Made by a program: the position numbers and the translations under genes
Source: Promineifilum sp.
Lineage (GTDB): Bacteria > Chloroflexota > Anaerolineae > Promineifilales > Promineifilaceae
DNA length: 43,104 nt
Direction: 5' to 3'
NCBI GenBank assembly: GCA_017983515.1
Contig: JAGOBF010000012.1
Location: forward strand, 1 to 43,104
In this document: in pieces, positions 24,668 through 31,416 of the stretch
Layout: every line of letters starts with the position of its first letter
Numbering within the stretch: position 1 is the first letter of the stretch
Notes under the pieces: model-generated
Told to the model about the DNA's origin: nothing
The model's database searches: none
What the model saw: only the letters and a program-made list of their open reading frames with translations

Positions 24668-24695
24668 AACGCCGGCCGCAAGCCGGCGTTTTTTT
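24668..24695 (+). terminator. Intrinsic terminator of the peptide importer operon
   Basis: AACGCCGGC (24668-24676) pairs with GCCGGCGTT (24682-24690), 5-base loop, then T residues to 24695. A classic terminator directly behind the DppF-type gene. Confidence 0.92.
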
Positions 24696-24722
24696 AGGGT
24701 CGCGACAAAGCCGGATATTGAT

Positions 24723-25667
24723 CTATCGTCGGGGCGGGGGCTGGGTCACGAGGCGTTGCCTGTGGGCATTCTCGACATAGCGCACGATTTCGCCTGCGAT
24801 GTCCACGCCGGCCGCCCGTTCGATTCCCTCCAGCCCCGGCGAGGAGTTGACCTCCAGCAGCAGGTTGCCGCGATGTGAGGGCAGCAAGTCTACCCCGGCC
24901 ACCGCCAGCCCGTGGGCTTGCGCGGCGGCCACCGCCAGCCTGATCGTGGCCGCGTCGGGTACGAACGGCGTGGCCGCCCCCCCACGATGCAGATTTGCGC
25001 GAAATTCGCCGGGGGCAGCCTGGCGCACCATAGCCGCCACACAGCGATCGCCGATGACGATGAGCCGCCAGTCGCGGCCGCGCGCCTCGGCGACGAACTC
25101 CTGCACGATGGCCTGTCGGTTCGATTCCGCGGCTTTCTGCAAGATGGTCGCGATCGTGGCGAAATGGTGGGTCAGGAACACGCCGCGTCCCTGTGTGCCG
25201 TGGATGAGCTTGACGACGGCCGGCAGCCCGCCCACGGCCTCCACGGCTGCATAGAGCGCTTCGGGCCGGGCCACGACGGCCGTCCGCGGAATGGGCAGCG
25301 CCGCCTGCGACATCACCTGCAAACTTTGCAGCTTGTCCCGCGAGCAGGCGATGGCGCTGGAGGACGCCGTTGTCAACACGCCGGCCGTCTCGAATTGGCG
25401 CACGACGGCTAATCCGTAGAAAGTTACCGAGGTGCCGATGCGGGGGATGATAGCGTCGAGCGCGGGCAGTTCGGCGGCCCCGGCCAGGCCGGGTACACCC
25501 GGGACAAGAAGTTGCGGCGCACGAGCTTCCGGCTCATTGCCGCCGATGTGGACGGCAACCGATGTCGTGTCGATGATCACCACCGTGTGTCCGCGTTCGC
25601 GGGCCGCGGCCGCTAGCCGTCGGGTGCTGAATAATTGCGGGTTGCGAGAGAGTATTCCGATGCGCAT
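24723..25667 (-). CDS. rimK: RimK-type ATP-grasp ligase
   Basis: 314 aa from the ATG at 25667, chosen because MRIGILSRNPQLFSTRRL is the standard RimK N-terminus; the frame extends 35 residues further upstream without family-like sequence. The ATP-grasp domain shows CSRDKLQSLQVM, VVKLIHGTQGRGVFL (ATP-binding lysine and Gly-rich loop), VQEFVAEARGRDWRLIVIG and, near the end, GVDLLPSHRGNLLLEVNSSPGLEGIE with the metal-binding Glu and Asn. RimK enzymes add glutamate to an acceptor: ribosomal protein S6 in E. coli, or F420, LysW or other amino compounds elsewhere. No partner gene is adjacent, so the acceptor is open. Confidence 0.88.
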   Translation of the reverse strand: MRIGILSRNPQLFSTRRLAAAARERGHTVVIIDTTSVAVHIGGNEPEARAPQLLVPGVPGLAGAAELPALDAIIPRIGTSVTFYGLAVVRQFETAGVLTTASSSAIACSRDKLQSLQVMSQAALPIPRTAVVARPEALYAAVEAVGGLPAVVKLIHGTQGRGVFLTHHFATIATILQKAAESNRQAIVQEFVAEARGRDWRLIVIGDRCVAAMVRQAAPGEFRANLHRGGAATPFVPDAATIRLAVAAAQAHGLAVAGVDLLPSHRGNLLLEVNSSPGLEGIERAAGVDIAGEIVRYVENAHRQRLVTQPPPRR

Positions 25668-25724
25668 GACGATACCAATTGTCCGCCCGACTGCGTTCCG
25701 CGGCCACCTTTCGGCCGTCGTCTT

Positions 25725-25753
25725 TTGACCGTCATCGGGCTTGTCGTTACAAT
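25725..25753 (+). promoter_or_regulatory. Promoter of the DPM1-like gene
   Basis: TTGACC (25725-25730), a 17-base spacer and TACAAT (25748-25753). Start near 25760; GGAG at 25766-25769; ATG at 25778. Confidence 0.7.
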
Positions 25754-25777
25754 CCGGCCTGATCCGGAGCACCCTCC

Positions 25778-26554
25778 ATGACTATTGATACATTCGTCAT
25801 CGTGCCCACCTACAACGAAGCTGATAATCTGGATGAGCTTCTCCAGCAGTTGTTGGCCTTGCCCTCGCTCATTGGCGCTATCGTGGTCGATGACAACTCG
25901 CCGGACGGCACGGGCGATATGGCCGAGCGCTGGGCGGTGACCTATCCGGGTCGGATCTATGCCATTCATCGGCCGTCGAAAATGGGCCTGGGAACAGCCT
26001 ACATCACGGGCTTCAACAAGGCCATCCACGAGATCGGCGCGGAACGAATCCTGACGATGGACGCCGATTTCTCCCACAATCCTCGCTATATCCCGGCCAT
26101 GATCGAGCTGAGTCGCAGCCAGCATGTGGTCATCGGTTCGCGTTACGTGCCCGGCGGGGGCACGCGAAATTGTTCGAATAAACGGATTGCCCTGAGTCGT
26201 GGGGCCAACTTTGTCGCCCGCGCCCTGTTGGGCCTGAAAGCGCGTGACGTAACGGCCGGCTTCCGACTTTACCGGCGCGAAGTATTGCTCTCCATCCCTC
26301 TGGACGAAATATTCTCCAGCGGCTACTCCTTTCTGGTGGAGATGTTGTTTCTGTGCCAGCGTCGCGGTTGGCAGATCGGCGAAATCCCGATCATCTTCGA
26401 AGATCGGCGCAAGGGGCAGACCAAAATTTCGCGCCAGGAGATTTTTAAGGCGCAATATACGGTATTCCGGTTGTTCTGGCGCCGTCTCCGCGGCGGCGAA
26501 CCCCGCCGGCCGGCCATCGCCGTCTCACCCGCCATAAGTAATGATAATCACTAA
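25778..26554 (+). CDS. Polyprenol monophosphomannose synthase-like glycosyltransferase (GT2, DPM1 type)
   Basis: 258 aa. The GT2 fold opens with FVIVPTYNEADNLDELLQQL. VVDDNSPDGTGDMAERW is the nucleotide-binding segment, ILTMDADFSHNPRYIPAMI the metal-binding DxD, and ARALLGLKARDVTAGFRLYR the acceptor loop. This arrangement is typical of dolichol- or polyprenol-phosphate mannose synthases, which make lipid-linked mannose on the inner face of the membrane. No C-terminal membrane helices are present, so it is the soluble type. Its stop overlaps the following methyltransferase by 14 bases, so the two are translationally coupled and probably act on the same cell-surface material. Confidence 0.9.
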   Translation: MTIDTFVIVPTYNEADNLDELLQQLLALPSLIGAIVVDDNSPDGTGDMAERWAVTYPGRIYAIHRPSKMGLGTAYITGFNKAIHEIGAERILTMDADFSHNPRYIPAMIELSRSQHVVIGSRYVPGGGTRNCSNKRIALSRGANFVARALLGLKARDVTAGFRLYRREVLLSIPLDEIFSSGYSFLVEMLFLCQRRGWQIGEIPIIFEDRRKGQTKISRQEIFKAQYTVFRLFWRRLRGGEPRRPAIAVSPAISNDNH

Positions 26555-27446
26555 CTGTAATCTGTGCGGCCGGGACGATTACGAAGTGCGTTTCCCGGCC
26601 ACAACAGACGGCGATACCCTGCGGGTAGATGCCTTTCGCTGCACTCACTCCGGCTACGGTCATCATCCCCGGATCGTGGAATGCCGAAACTGCGGGCTGG
26701 TCTACGCCAACCCGCGCTGGTCGACCGACGACGTGTTGGAAGCCTACACCGCCGTGCAGGACAAGACCTACATCGACGAGCGGCTGGGGCGCGAGTTGAC
26801 CTTTCGCCGCCATTTGCGCAACCTGGAGCGGATCGTCGGGCCGCCCGAGGGGCGGGACTTGCTCGACGTGGGCGCTTATATCGGCGTTTTTGTCGAAGCG
26901 GCGGCCGCCGCCGGTTGGCGCGCCCAGGGCGTGGAGCCGTCGGAATGGGCCGCAGCCGAGGCCCAACATGCCGGCCTCGACGTGCAGGTCGGCACACTGG
27001 AAACGCTCGAACTGCCCGCCCAGTCGTTTGACGTGGTGACCCTGTGGGACGTGATCGAGCACCTTGTCGATCCGGCGGCCGAACTGGAACGCGCCAGGCG
27101 AGTGCTGCGACCCGGTGGCTGGCTCGTGGTTCACACGATGGACATTGACGCGCCCATCGCCAGGCTCATGGGCCGCCGCTGGCCCTGGCTGATGGACATG
27201 CATCTCTACTACTTCAGCAAGCGGACGTTGCGCCACATGTTGGCTGAACATGGTTTTGAAGGGGTCTGGGATGGCGCGCAGGGGCGCTATCTAAGCCTGG
27301 GTTACCTGGCGTCGCGCGTGGGAGGCATCAGTCCGGCCCTGGGTCGCGTGGCCCGGACGGCGATTAACGGCCTGTCGCTGAGCCATGCGGCCGTGCCCAT
27401 CAACTTCGGCGACCTTAGGACGTTCATTAGTCGTCGTCGCGATTAG
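26541..27446 (+). CDS. Class I SAM-dependent methyltransferase with N-terminal zinc-ribbon-like region
   Basis: 301 aa. The N-terminus carries CNLCGRDDYE (residues about 5-8) and ECRNCGLVYANPR (near 50): four Cys spaced like a rubredoxin-type zinc ribbon, common in sugar and surface-glycan methyltransferases. The SAM-binding core follows: LLDVGAYIGVFVEAAAAAGW (motif I; Tyr replaces the usual second Gly), GVEPSEWAA, then VTLWDVIEHLVDP and LRPGGWLVVHTMD. The C-terminal third may contact the acceptor. It begins inside the end of the glycosyltransferase gene (14-base overlap). Substrate unknown; a glycan or nucleotide sugar is likely. Confidence 0.88.
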   Translation: MIITNCNLCGRDDYEVRFPATTDGDTLRVDAFRCTHSGYGHHPRIVECRNCGLVYANPRWSTDDVLEAYTAVQDKTYIDERLGRELTFRRHLRNLERIVGPPEGRDLLDVGAYIGVFVEAAAAAGWRAQGVEPSEWAAAEAQHAGLDVQVGTLETLELPAQSFDVVTLWDVIEHLVDPAAELERARRVLRPGGWLVVHTMDIDAPIARLMGRRWPWLMDMHLYYFSKRTLRHMLAEHGFEGVWDGAQGRYLSLGYLASRVGGISPALGRVARTAINGLSLSHAAVPINFGDLRTFISRRRD

Positions 27447-27477
27447 GCGTCGCCAAATGGGATGATCAGTGAGTTCG

Positions 27478-27486
27478 TGCTATACT
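27478..27486 (+). promoter_or_regulatory. Extended -10 promoter of the response regulator gene
   Basis: TGC-TATACT (TATACT at 27481-27486). Transcription near 27493 would exclude the in-frame GTG at 27469 and favour the ATG at 27523. Confidence 0.55.
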
Positions 27487-27522
27487 GAGGCGCTAGATGT
27501 ATGCACATTGGAAACGCTTAAC

Positions 27523-28218
27523 ATGGCCCCGATCAAGTTATTAATCGTTGATGATCACCCGCTGTTTCGGCAGGGACTTGTGGATGTCCTGGAGAGTGAT
27601 CCCGGATTAATGGTCGTTGCCCAGGCCGCCGACGGCGAGGTCGCCATCCACCATGCGGTCGAGCATCAGCCCGACATCGTGCTGATGGACGTCAACCTGC
27701 CCAACGCCAATGGCTTGCGCGTGACCCGCCGCATCCTCAACGAGCTGCCCAAGACCAAGGTCATTATTTTGACCGGCTATGACGACGCGGAACAGGTCTT
27801 TCACGCGCTGCGCGTCGGCGCGGCCGCCTATTGCTCCAAGGATATTCCCCCCGAAGGTCTGCTGAGCACGATCTACTCCGTCCATGAGGGTAACTACGTC
27901 GTTCACGAGCAGGTCATGAGCTACGATGAGGTGCTTCTCTGGGTGCAGCAGCGAGTTGGGCGCTATAACTATCCGTCGGATGACCAGGCGGCCGACAACT
28001 ACACGCCCCTTTCGCCGCGCGAGATGGAAATTCTGGAAATGGTGACGAGGGGCGCGAGCAACAAAGAGATAGCGCTGCGGCTGACGATTAGCCAGCAGAC
28101 GGTGAAGAACCATATGACGGCCATCTTGCGCAAGCTGCATGTGGATGATCGCACGCAGGCGGCCGTTTACGCGCTGCGACACGGCTGGGTGAGGCTGGAC
28201 GCGCCCACGTCGAATTAG
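27523..28218 (+). CDS. NarL/FixJ-family response regulator
   Basis: 231 aa from the ATG at 27523; a GTG at 27469 lies upstream of the promoter. The receiver domain (4-120) has the acidic pair in LLIVDDHPLFRQ, the phosphorylation site in DIVLMDVNLPNANG, ILTGYDD with the conserved Thr, and AYCSKD with the Lys. A GerE/LuxR HTH follows at about 165-225 (LSPREMEILEMVTRGASNKE). No sensor kinase is encoded nearby, so it is an orphan regulator here. The next gene is an Flp-type pilin 45 bases on, which it may control or share a transcript with. Confidence 0.92.
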   Translation: MAPIKLLIVDDHPLFRQGLVDVLESDPGLMVVAQAADGEVAIHHAVEHQPDIVLMDVNLPNANGLRVTRRILNELPKTKVIILTGYDDAEQVFHALRVGAAAYCSKDIPPEGLLSTIYSVHEGNYVVHEQVMSYDEVLLWVQQRVGRYNYPSDDQAADNYTPLSPREMEILEMVTRGASNKEIALRLTISQQTVKNHMTAILRKLHVDDRTQAAVYALRHGWVRLDAPTSN

Positions 28219-28263
28219 CATACATATCGGGTCATCCCTTTGGGCTGGCCGAGGAATGGGAAT

Positions 28264-28434
28264 ATGCGCTTCTTCAGAGGCGAAGACGGTCAGGGTCTGG
28301 TCGAATATGCCCTGATACTTGTCCTGGTGGCGGTTGTTGCCATCGCCGTGCTGGCTCTCCTGGGGCCTTATATCGGCAACTGGTTGAATGACGTGGCCGG
28401 CTGGTTCAGTCAGGTGTTGGGGAGCGGCGGCTGA
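28264..28434 (+). CDS. Flp/Fap-type pilin
   Basis: 56 aa from the ATG at 28264 (GAGGAA 7 bases upstream); an in-frame start at 28240 is less likely. It has the Flp pattern: a short basic leader MRFFRGEDG, then QGLVEYALILVLVAVV with the Gly before the cleavage site and the conserved Glu-Tyr, followed by a hydrophobic stem and a short polar tail (LNDVAGWFSQVLGSGG). After cleavage by a TadV-type peptidase it would assemble into a thin Tad adhesion pilus. No other complete tad gene is in the window; the next gene is only the N-terminal part of CpaF. Confidence 0.88.
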   Translation: MRFFRGEDGQGLVEYALILVLVAVVAIAVLALLGPYIGNWLNDVAGWFSQVLGSGG

Positions 28435-28482
28435 GCCCCTTTCTGTTGCTGATCATGGCCTGCTGCCTAAAGGTGTGACACC

Positions 28483-28782
28483 GTGGCGAACGAAAACAAA
28501 GGCGACGAGCGCTCAACGAAATCCGACGACCTGCGCGAGCTTCGCGTCCGTCGCGATTCGCCGTCGCCGGGCGCGCGCGATGCCTTCCTGGAGCTGAAAA
28601 ACAGATTGTACGCTCAGATTCTCCTGCAAATCGGGCCTGAGCTCGATCTGTCCCAAAGATCCCAGGTTCGGCCGTATGTCCATGATCGACTGGATGAGTT
28701 GCTGGAAACCCACGGCGTCGTGCTCAACCGGAGCGAAAAGCGCCAACTGCTTGAAGCACTCGTAGCTGATCTGATTCACTAA
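28483..28782 (+). CDS. Orphan CpaF (TadA) N-terminal domain protein
   Basis: 99 aa from a GTG. The first 35 residues are charged and variable. The rest (ELKNRLYAQILLQIGPELDL, then RPYVHDRLDELLETHGVVLN and RSEKRQLLEALVADLIH) resembles the helical N-terminal domain of CpaF/TadA pilus ATPases. It stops exactly where the family continues into the LGLGPLEPLL linker and ATPase core; none of the ATPase follows in any frame before the ComF gene. It is therefore either a stand-alone adapter domain or the remnant of a deleted cpaF. Its position behind the Flp pilin fits a Tad origin. Confidence 0.65.
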   Translation: MANENKGDERSTKSDDLRELRVRRDSPSPGARDAFLELKNRLYAQILLQIGPELDLSQRSQVRPYVHDRLDELLETHGVVLNRSEKRQLLEALVADLIH

Positions 28783-28787
28783 CGACC

Positions 28788-29534
28788 GTGAACGCACTCA
28801 GGGCCACAACTGAAAAGACAGACTCTTGGCTGCGCCGGCCGGGGGCGTTCTGGCTGGATGTGATATTTCCACCGGCTTGCGCCACCTGCGGCCGCGTCGG
28901 ATGGCTACTTTGTCCGCCGTGCCAAGCCGGGATGATCCGGGTTCCCGACGCCATTTGTCCTCATTGTGGTCGGATGGATGACTTGTCCGTTTCGACGGCC
29001 GCCGGCGGGCTATGCCGGCAATGCCGCGCCCACCGGCCGGTGCTGAGCCAAATGCGCGCGCCCTTGCGCTATGAGGAGCCAACCCGTACGCTCATCCACC
29101 GATTCAAATTCGAAGGCTACTTCGCCCTGGGGCGGCCGCTGGCTGGCTTTCTGATCGACGGCTGGCCGGGCTGGAACATTCCCCCCGATCTCATCCTGCC
29201 CATCCCCTTGCACCCCCGGCGGCGACGACAGCGCGGCTACAATCAGGCTGAATTACTGGCCCGACCTCTGGGTGAGGCGATGGCGATCTCCATAGATGTT
29301 TCGGCCCTGAGACGCACACGCCACACCGTGCCCCAGGTGGGCCTGGGGCCGGACGAGCGACACACCAACGTGCAGGGAGCCTTCGCGGCCGAGGCCGGCG
29401 TCGTGGGCGGCCGCCACATTCTTCTGATCGACGACGTGCTGACGACGGGGGCCACCATGCGGGCGGCGGCCGAGGCGCTGTTGGCCGCCGGTGCGGCCGA
29501 TGTGGCGGCCTATTGTTTGGCGCGGGTTAGCTAG
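28788..29534 (+). CDS. comF: ComF-family phosphoribosyltransferase-like protein
   Basis: 248 aa from a GTG 5 bases after the previous stop. The N-terminal zinc finger has CATCGRVGWLLCPPCQ, CPHCGRM and CRQCRA (paired Cys within residues 30-85). The PRTase domain follows: LIHRFKFEGYFALGRPLAGF, LPIPLHPRRRRQRGYNQAELLA, and the PRPP loop ILLIDDVLTTGATM. ComF proteins take part in DNA uptake for natural transformation, where they assist the ComFA translocase and primosomal factors, although their enzymatic activity is unclear. No other competence gene is near, and ComF homologues occur widely, so competence is not proven. Confidence 0.92.
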   Translation: MNALRATTEKTDSWLRRPGAFWLDVIFPPACATCGRVGWLLCPPCQAGMIRVPDAICPHCGRMDDLSVSTAAGGLCRQCRAHRPVLSQMRAPLRYEEPTRTLIHRFKFEGYFALGRPLAGFLIDGWPGWNIPPDLILPIPLHPRRRRQRGYNQAELLARPLGEAMAISIDVSALRRTRHTVPQVGLGPDERHTNVQGAFAAEAGVVGGRHILLIDDVLTTGATMRAAAEALLAAGAADVAAYCLARVS

Positions 29535-29642
29535 ACATGGGATAATAGCAGCCCAAGCGAGTTCGCCAACGCACGAGGAATCCGGCCGGCGGGCTTTTCG
29601 AGTACGCACCACATTTAACTATCAAGGAGCAGGAGTACCCAT

Positions 29643-30200
29643 ATGGAACTACAAATCTTCTCGAACAACATGGACCTGACGCCACGGTTGCGTAACTATG
29701 TGGAAAAGAAAACGGCGCGCCTCGACCGCTATCTGCCCGCTCTAACCACGATTCAGGTTGAATTAGCCATGGAAAACACGCGTAGTGCCGTCCAGCGCCA
29801 CGTGGCCGAGATCACCATCCGCGATGAACGTGGCACCATTCTTCGCGCCGAAGAGCGCAATAGTGATATGTTCGCCGCCGTCGACGCCGTGGTCGACAAG
29901 TTATACCGCCAGATCGAGCGCTATCGAGGCAAGCAAAGGCAGAGGACGCGGGGCAAAGGCGAAGAGATGGATCTGGGCGAGCCATTGCCGATCGATGAGG
30001 AATGGGTCGAGGAAGATCAAGTCATCGTTCGCCAAAAGCGATTTGCTCTCCACCCCATGTCGTCGGAGGAGGCCATTGATCAGATGGAACTTCTCGGTCA
30101 CGACTTTTACGTATTCTTTAATTCCGAGGATGAGGCGGTCAACGTGATCTACCGTCGTCGCGATGGTACCTTTGGCCTCTTGCAGCCCGAAATGGGATAG
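29643..30200 (+). CDS. hpf: Ribosome hibernation-promoting factor, long form
   Basis: 185 aa. The N-terminal S30AE domain starts MELQIFSNNMDLTPRLRNYV and contains ENTRSAVQRHVAEITIRDE; it binds the decoding centre of idle 30S subunits. The C-terminal domain (about 125-185; VIVRQKRFALHPMSSEEAID, then GHDFYVFFNSED) dimerises ribosomes into 100S particles, so this is the long type. The Shine-Dalgarno is strong (two AGGAG copies upstream). The 108 bases between it and ComF may hold a separate promoter, but no consensus is clear. A phosphatase gene follows after 15 bases. Confidence 0.95.
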   Translation: MELQIFSNNMDLTPRLRNYVEKKTARLDRYLPALTTIQVELAMENTRSAVQRHVAEITIRDERGTILRAEERNSDMFAAVDAVVDKLYRQIERYRGKQRQRTRGKGEEMDLGEPLPIDEEWVEEDQVIVRQKRFALHPMSSEEAIDQMELLGHDFYVFFNSEDEAVNVIYRRRDGTFGLLQPEMG

Positions 30201-30215
30201 GACGGACGCCTCCCT

Positions 30216-30695
30216 ATGGCGAATATTCTAATTGTTTGCACGGCCAATATCTGCCGCTCGCCCGTGGCCGCCGCTTTGCTGCGCGACCGCTTGATCCGGC
30301 GCGGCCTCACCAACTGGCAAGTGTTGTCGGCCGGGACCTGGGCCATGGTCGCTCGAGGCGCGTCGCGCAACAGCATCGAGGTGGCTCGGCGCGCCGGTCT
30401 CGATATCACCCAGCATCGATCCATGATGGTCGATGAAAGATTATTGAAGGGTGCGGATTTGGTGCTGGCGATGGAGATTGGTCACGCGGAAGCACTGCGG
30501 GCGGAATTTCCCGACCAGGCTCACAAAGTTCACTTACTGGCTGAGATGGTCGGCCAAGCCTACAACATCCCTGACCCCTACGGCGGGCCACTGGAAGAGT
30601 ATGAACGGATGTATGACGGCCTGACTGAGCTGCTCGATGCTGGGCTGGAGCGCATCATCACCCTGGCCAAAGAGCAAGCCAACGGCCGTGGTTAG
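30216..30695 (+). CDS. Low-molecular-weight protein-tyrosine phosphatase family protein
   Basis: 159 aa, the normal size. The P-loop CTANICRS (residues 8-15) carries the catalytic Cys and Arg of the CX5R(S/T) motif. IPDPYGGPLEEYERMYD near residue 121 holds the general-acid Asp. The core between them fits the LMW-PTP/Wzb fold. It may dephosphorylate tyrosine-kinase targets, often in exopolysaccharide control; arsenate reductases and protein-arginine phosphatases share the fold and cannot be excluded. Probably cotranscribed with hpf. A GC-rich hairpin follows in the convergent gap. Confidence 0.9.
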   Translation: MANILIVCTANICRSPVAAALLRDRLIRRGLTNWQVLSAGTWAMVARGASRNSIEVARRAGLDITQHRSMMVDERLLKGADLVLAMEIGHAEALRAEFPDQAHKVHLLAEMVGQAYNIPDPYGGPLEEYERMYDGLTELLDAGLERIITLAKEQANGRG

Positions 30696-30704
30696 CGGCG
30701 GGCG

Positions 30705-30735
30705 CGGCCCCGGCTAAGAAGTACGGCCGGGGCCG
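30705..30735. terminator. Candidate bidirectional terminator hairpin
   Basis: A 10-bp stem CGGCCCCGGC (30705-30714) with GCCGGGGCCG (30726-30735) between two convergent genes. The loop is 11 bases. T-rich sequence is weak on both sides, so the terminator call is tentative. Confidence 0.5.
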
Positions 30736-30745
30736 ATCTGGCTCT

Positions 30746-31267
30746 TTACCAACCTTCAATGAATTGAGCCCACTCCTGGCGTTGTTCGAGGAGGGTTCCG
30801 AAGCGATAGACGGCCGAAGGGTTTGGCTCGAAAGGAAGGCGGCTGAGAGCCATGTCGACTTCGGCGGCCAGCTTGCCGCCTTTGCGCCGGTTGCAGGGCG
30901 AGCAGGCCGCTACCAGGTTTTCCCAGGTGTGTGCGCCGCCCTGTCGCCGGGGCACGACGTGATCAAGTGTCAGCGTGCGCATCTTTCGACCGCAGTATTG
31001 GCAGGTGTAATCGTCGCGCCGCAAAATCTCGCGTTTTGACAGGGCGATGCGCGGCCGAGGCCTTCGCACCATGTGGCTCAGTTTGATAACGGAAGGAATT
31101 TCGAATTCAGATGTGGCGCTGCGAATGGTACCGCGACCATTGATAATGATCTCGGCTTTTCCGGAAAATACCAGAGTCAGAGCTCGCTTGGTGCTGCAAA
31201 CGTGCATCGGTTCGAATGTCACGTTCAGGATGAGCACCGGCTCCTGTAACAGGCCATTACTGCTCAT
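30746..31267 (-). CDS. HNH endonuclease family protein
   Basis: 173 aa. The first 70 residues form a beta-rich region (VLILNVTFEPMHVCSTKRAL) often found before HNH domains in stand-alone bacterial members. The HNH domain follows: YTCQYCGRKMRTLTLDHVVP with the first zinc CxxC and the catalytic DH, then GGAHTWENLVAACSPCNRRKG with the Asn and second CxxC. Such orphan HNH proteins are widespread and non-mobile; the DNA target is unknown. A good promoter (TTGACG, 17 bases, TATACT) ends 9 bases before the ATG, so the mRNA is probably leaderless. Confidence 0.88.
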   Translation of the reverse strand: MSSNGLLQEPVLILNVTFEPMHVCSTKRALTLVFSGKAEIIINGRGTIRSATSEFEIPSVIKLSHMVRRPRPRIALSKREILRRDDYTCQYCGRKMRTLTLDHVVPRRQGGAHTWENLVAACSPCNRRKGGKLAAEVDMALSRLPFEPNPSAVYRFGTLLEQRQEWAQFIEGW

Positions 31268-31276
31268 ACGTTCGGA

Positions 31277-31305
31277 AGTATAGCGATGCCCGCGTTAAAC
31301 GTCAA
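31277..31305 (-). promoter_or_regulatory. Promoter of the HNH gene
   Basis: Minus strand: TTGACG (31300-31305), a 17-base spacer and TATACT (31277-31282), with only 9 bases to the ATG at 31267. Confidence 0.65.
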
Positions 31306-31359
31306 TCGCCTTGATGGAGGCCCGAAAGGTAGACGTAAAAGGCGTTGGCTGGACGGAAT

Positions 31360-31376
31360 ACAGGTCGTTGACCTGT
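31360..31376. repeat. Inverted repeat upstream of the glycine C-acetyltransferase gene
   Basis: ACAGGTC (31360-31366), GTT, GACCTGT (31370-31376): a perfect 7-bp inverted repeat with a 3-base centre, 40 bases before the ATG. A candidate operator for a dimeric repressor. Confidence 0.5.
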
Positions 31377-31416
31377 GACGTCTGCGAGAGTTTGTTAACT
31401 TGTGAGAGAGGAAAAC

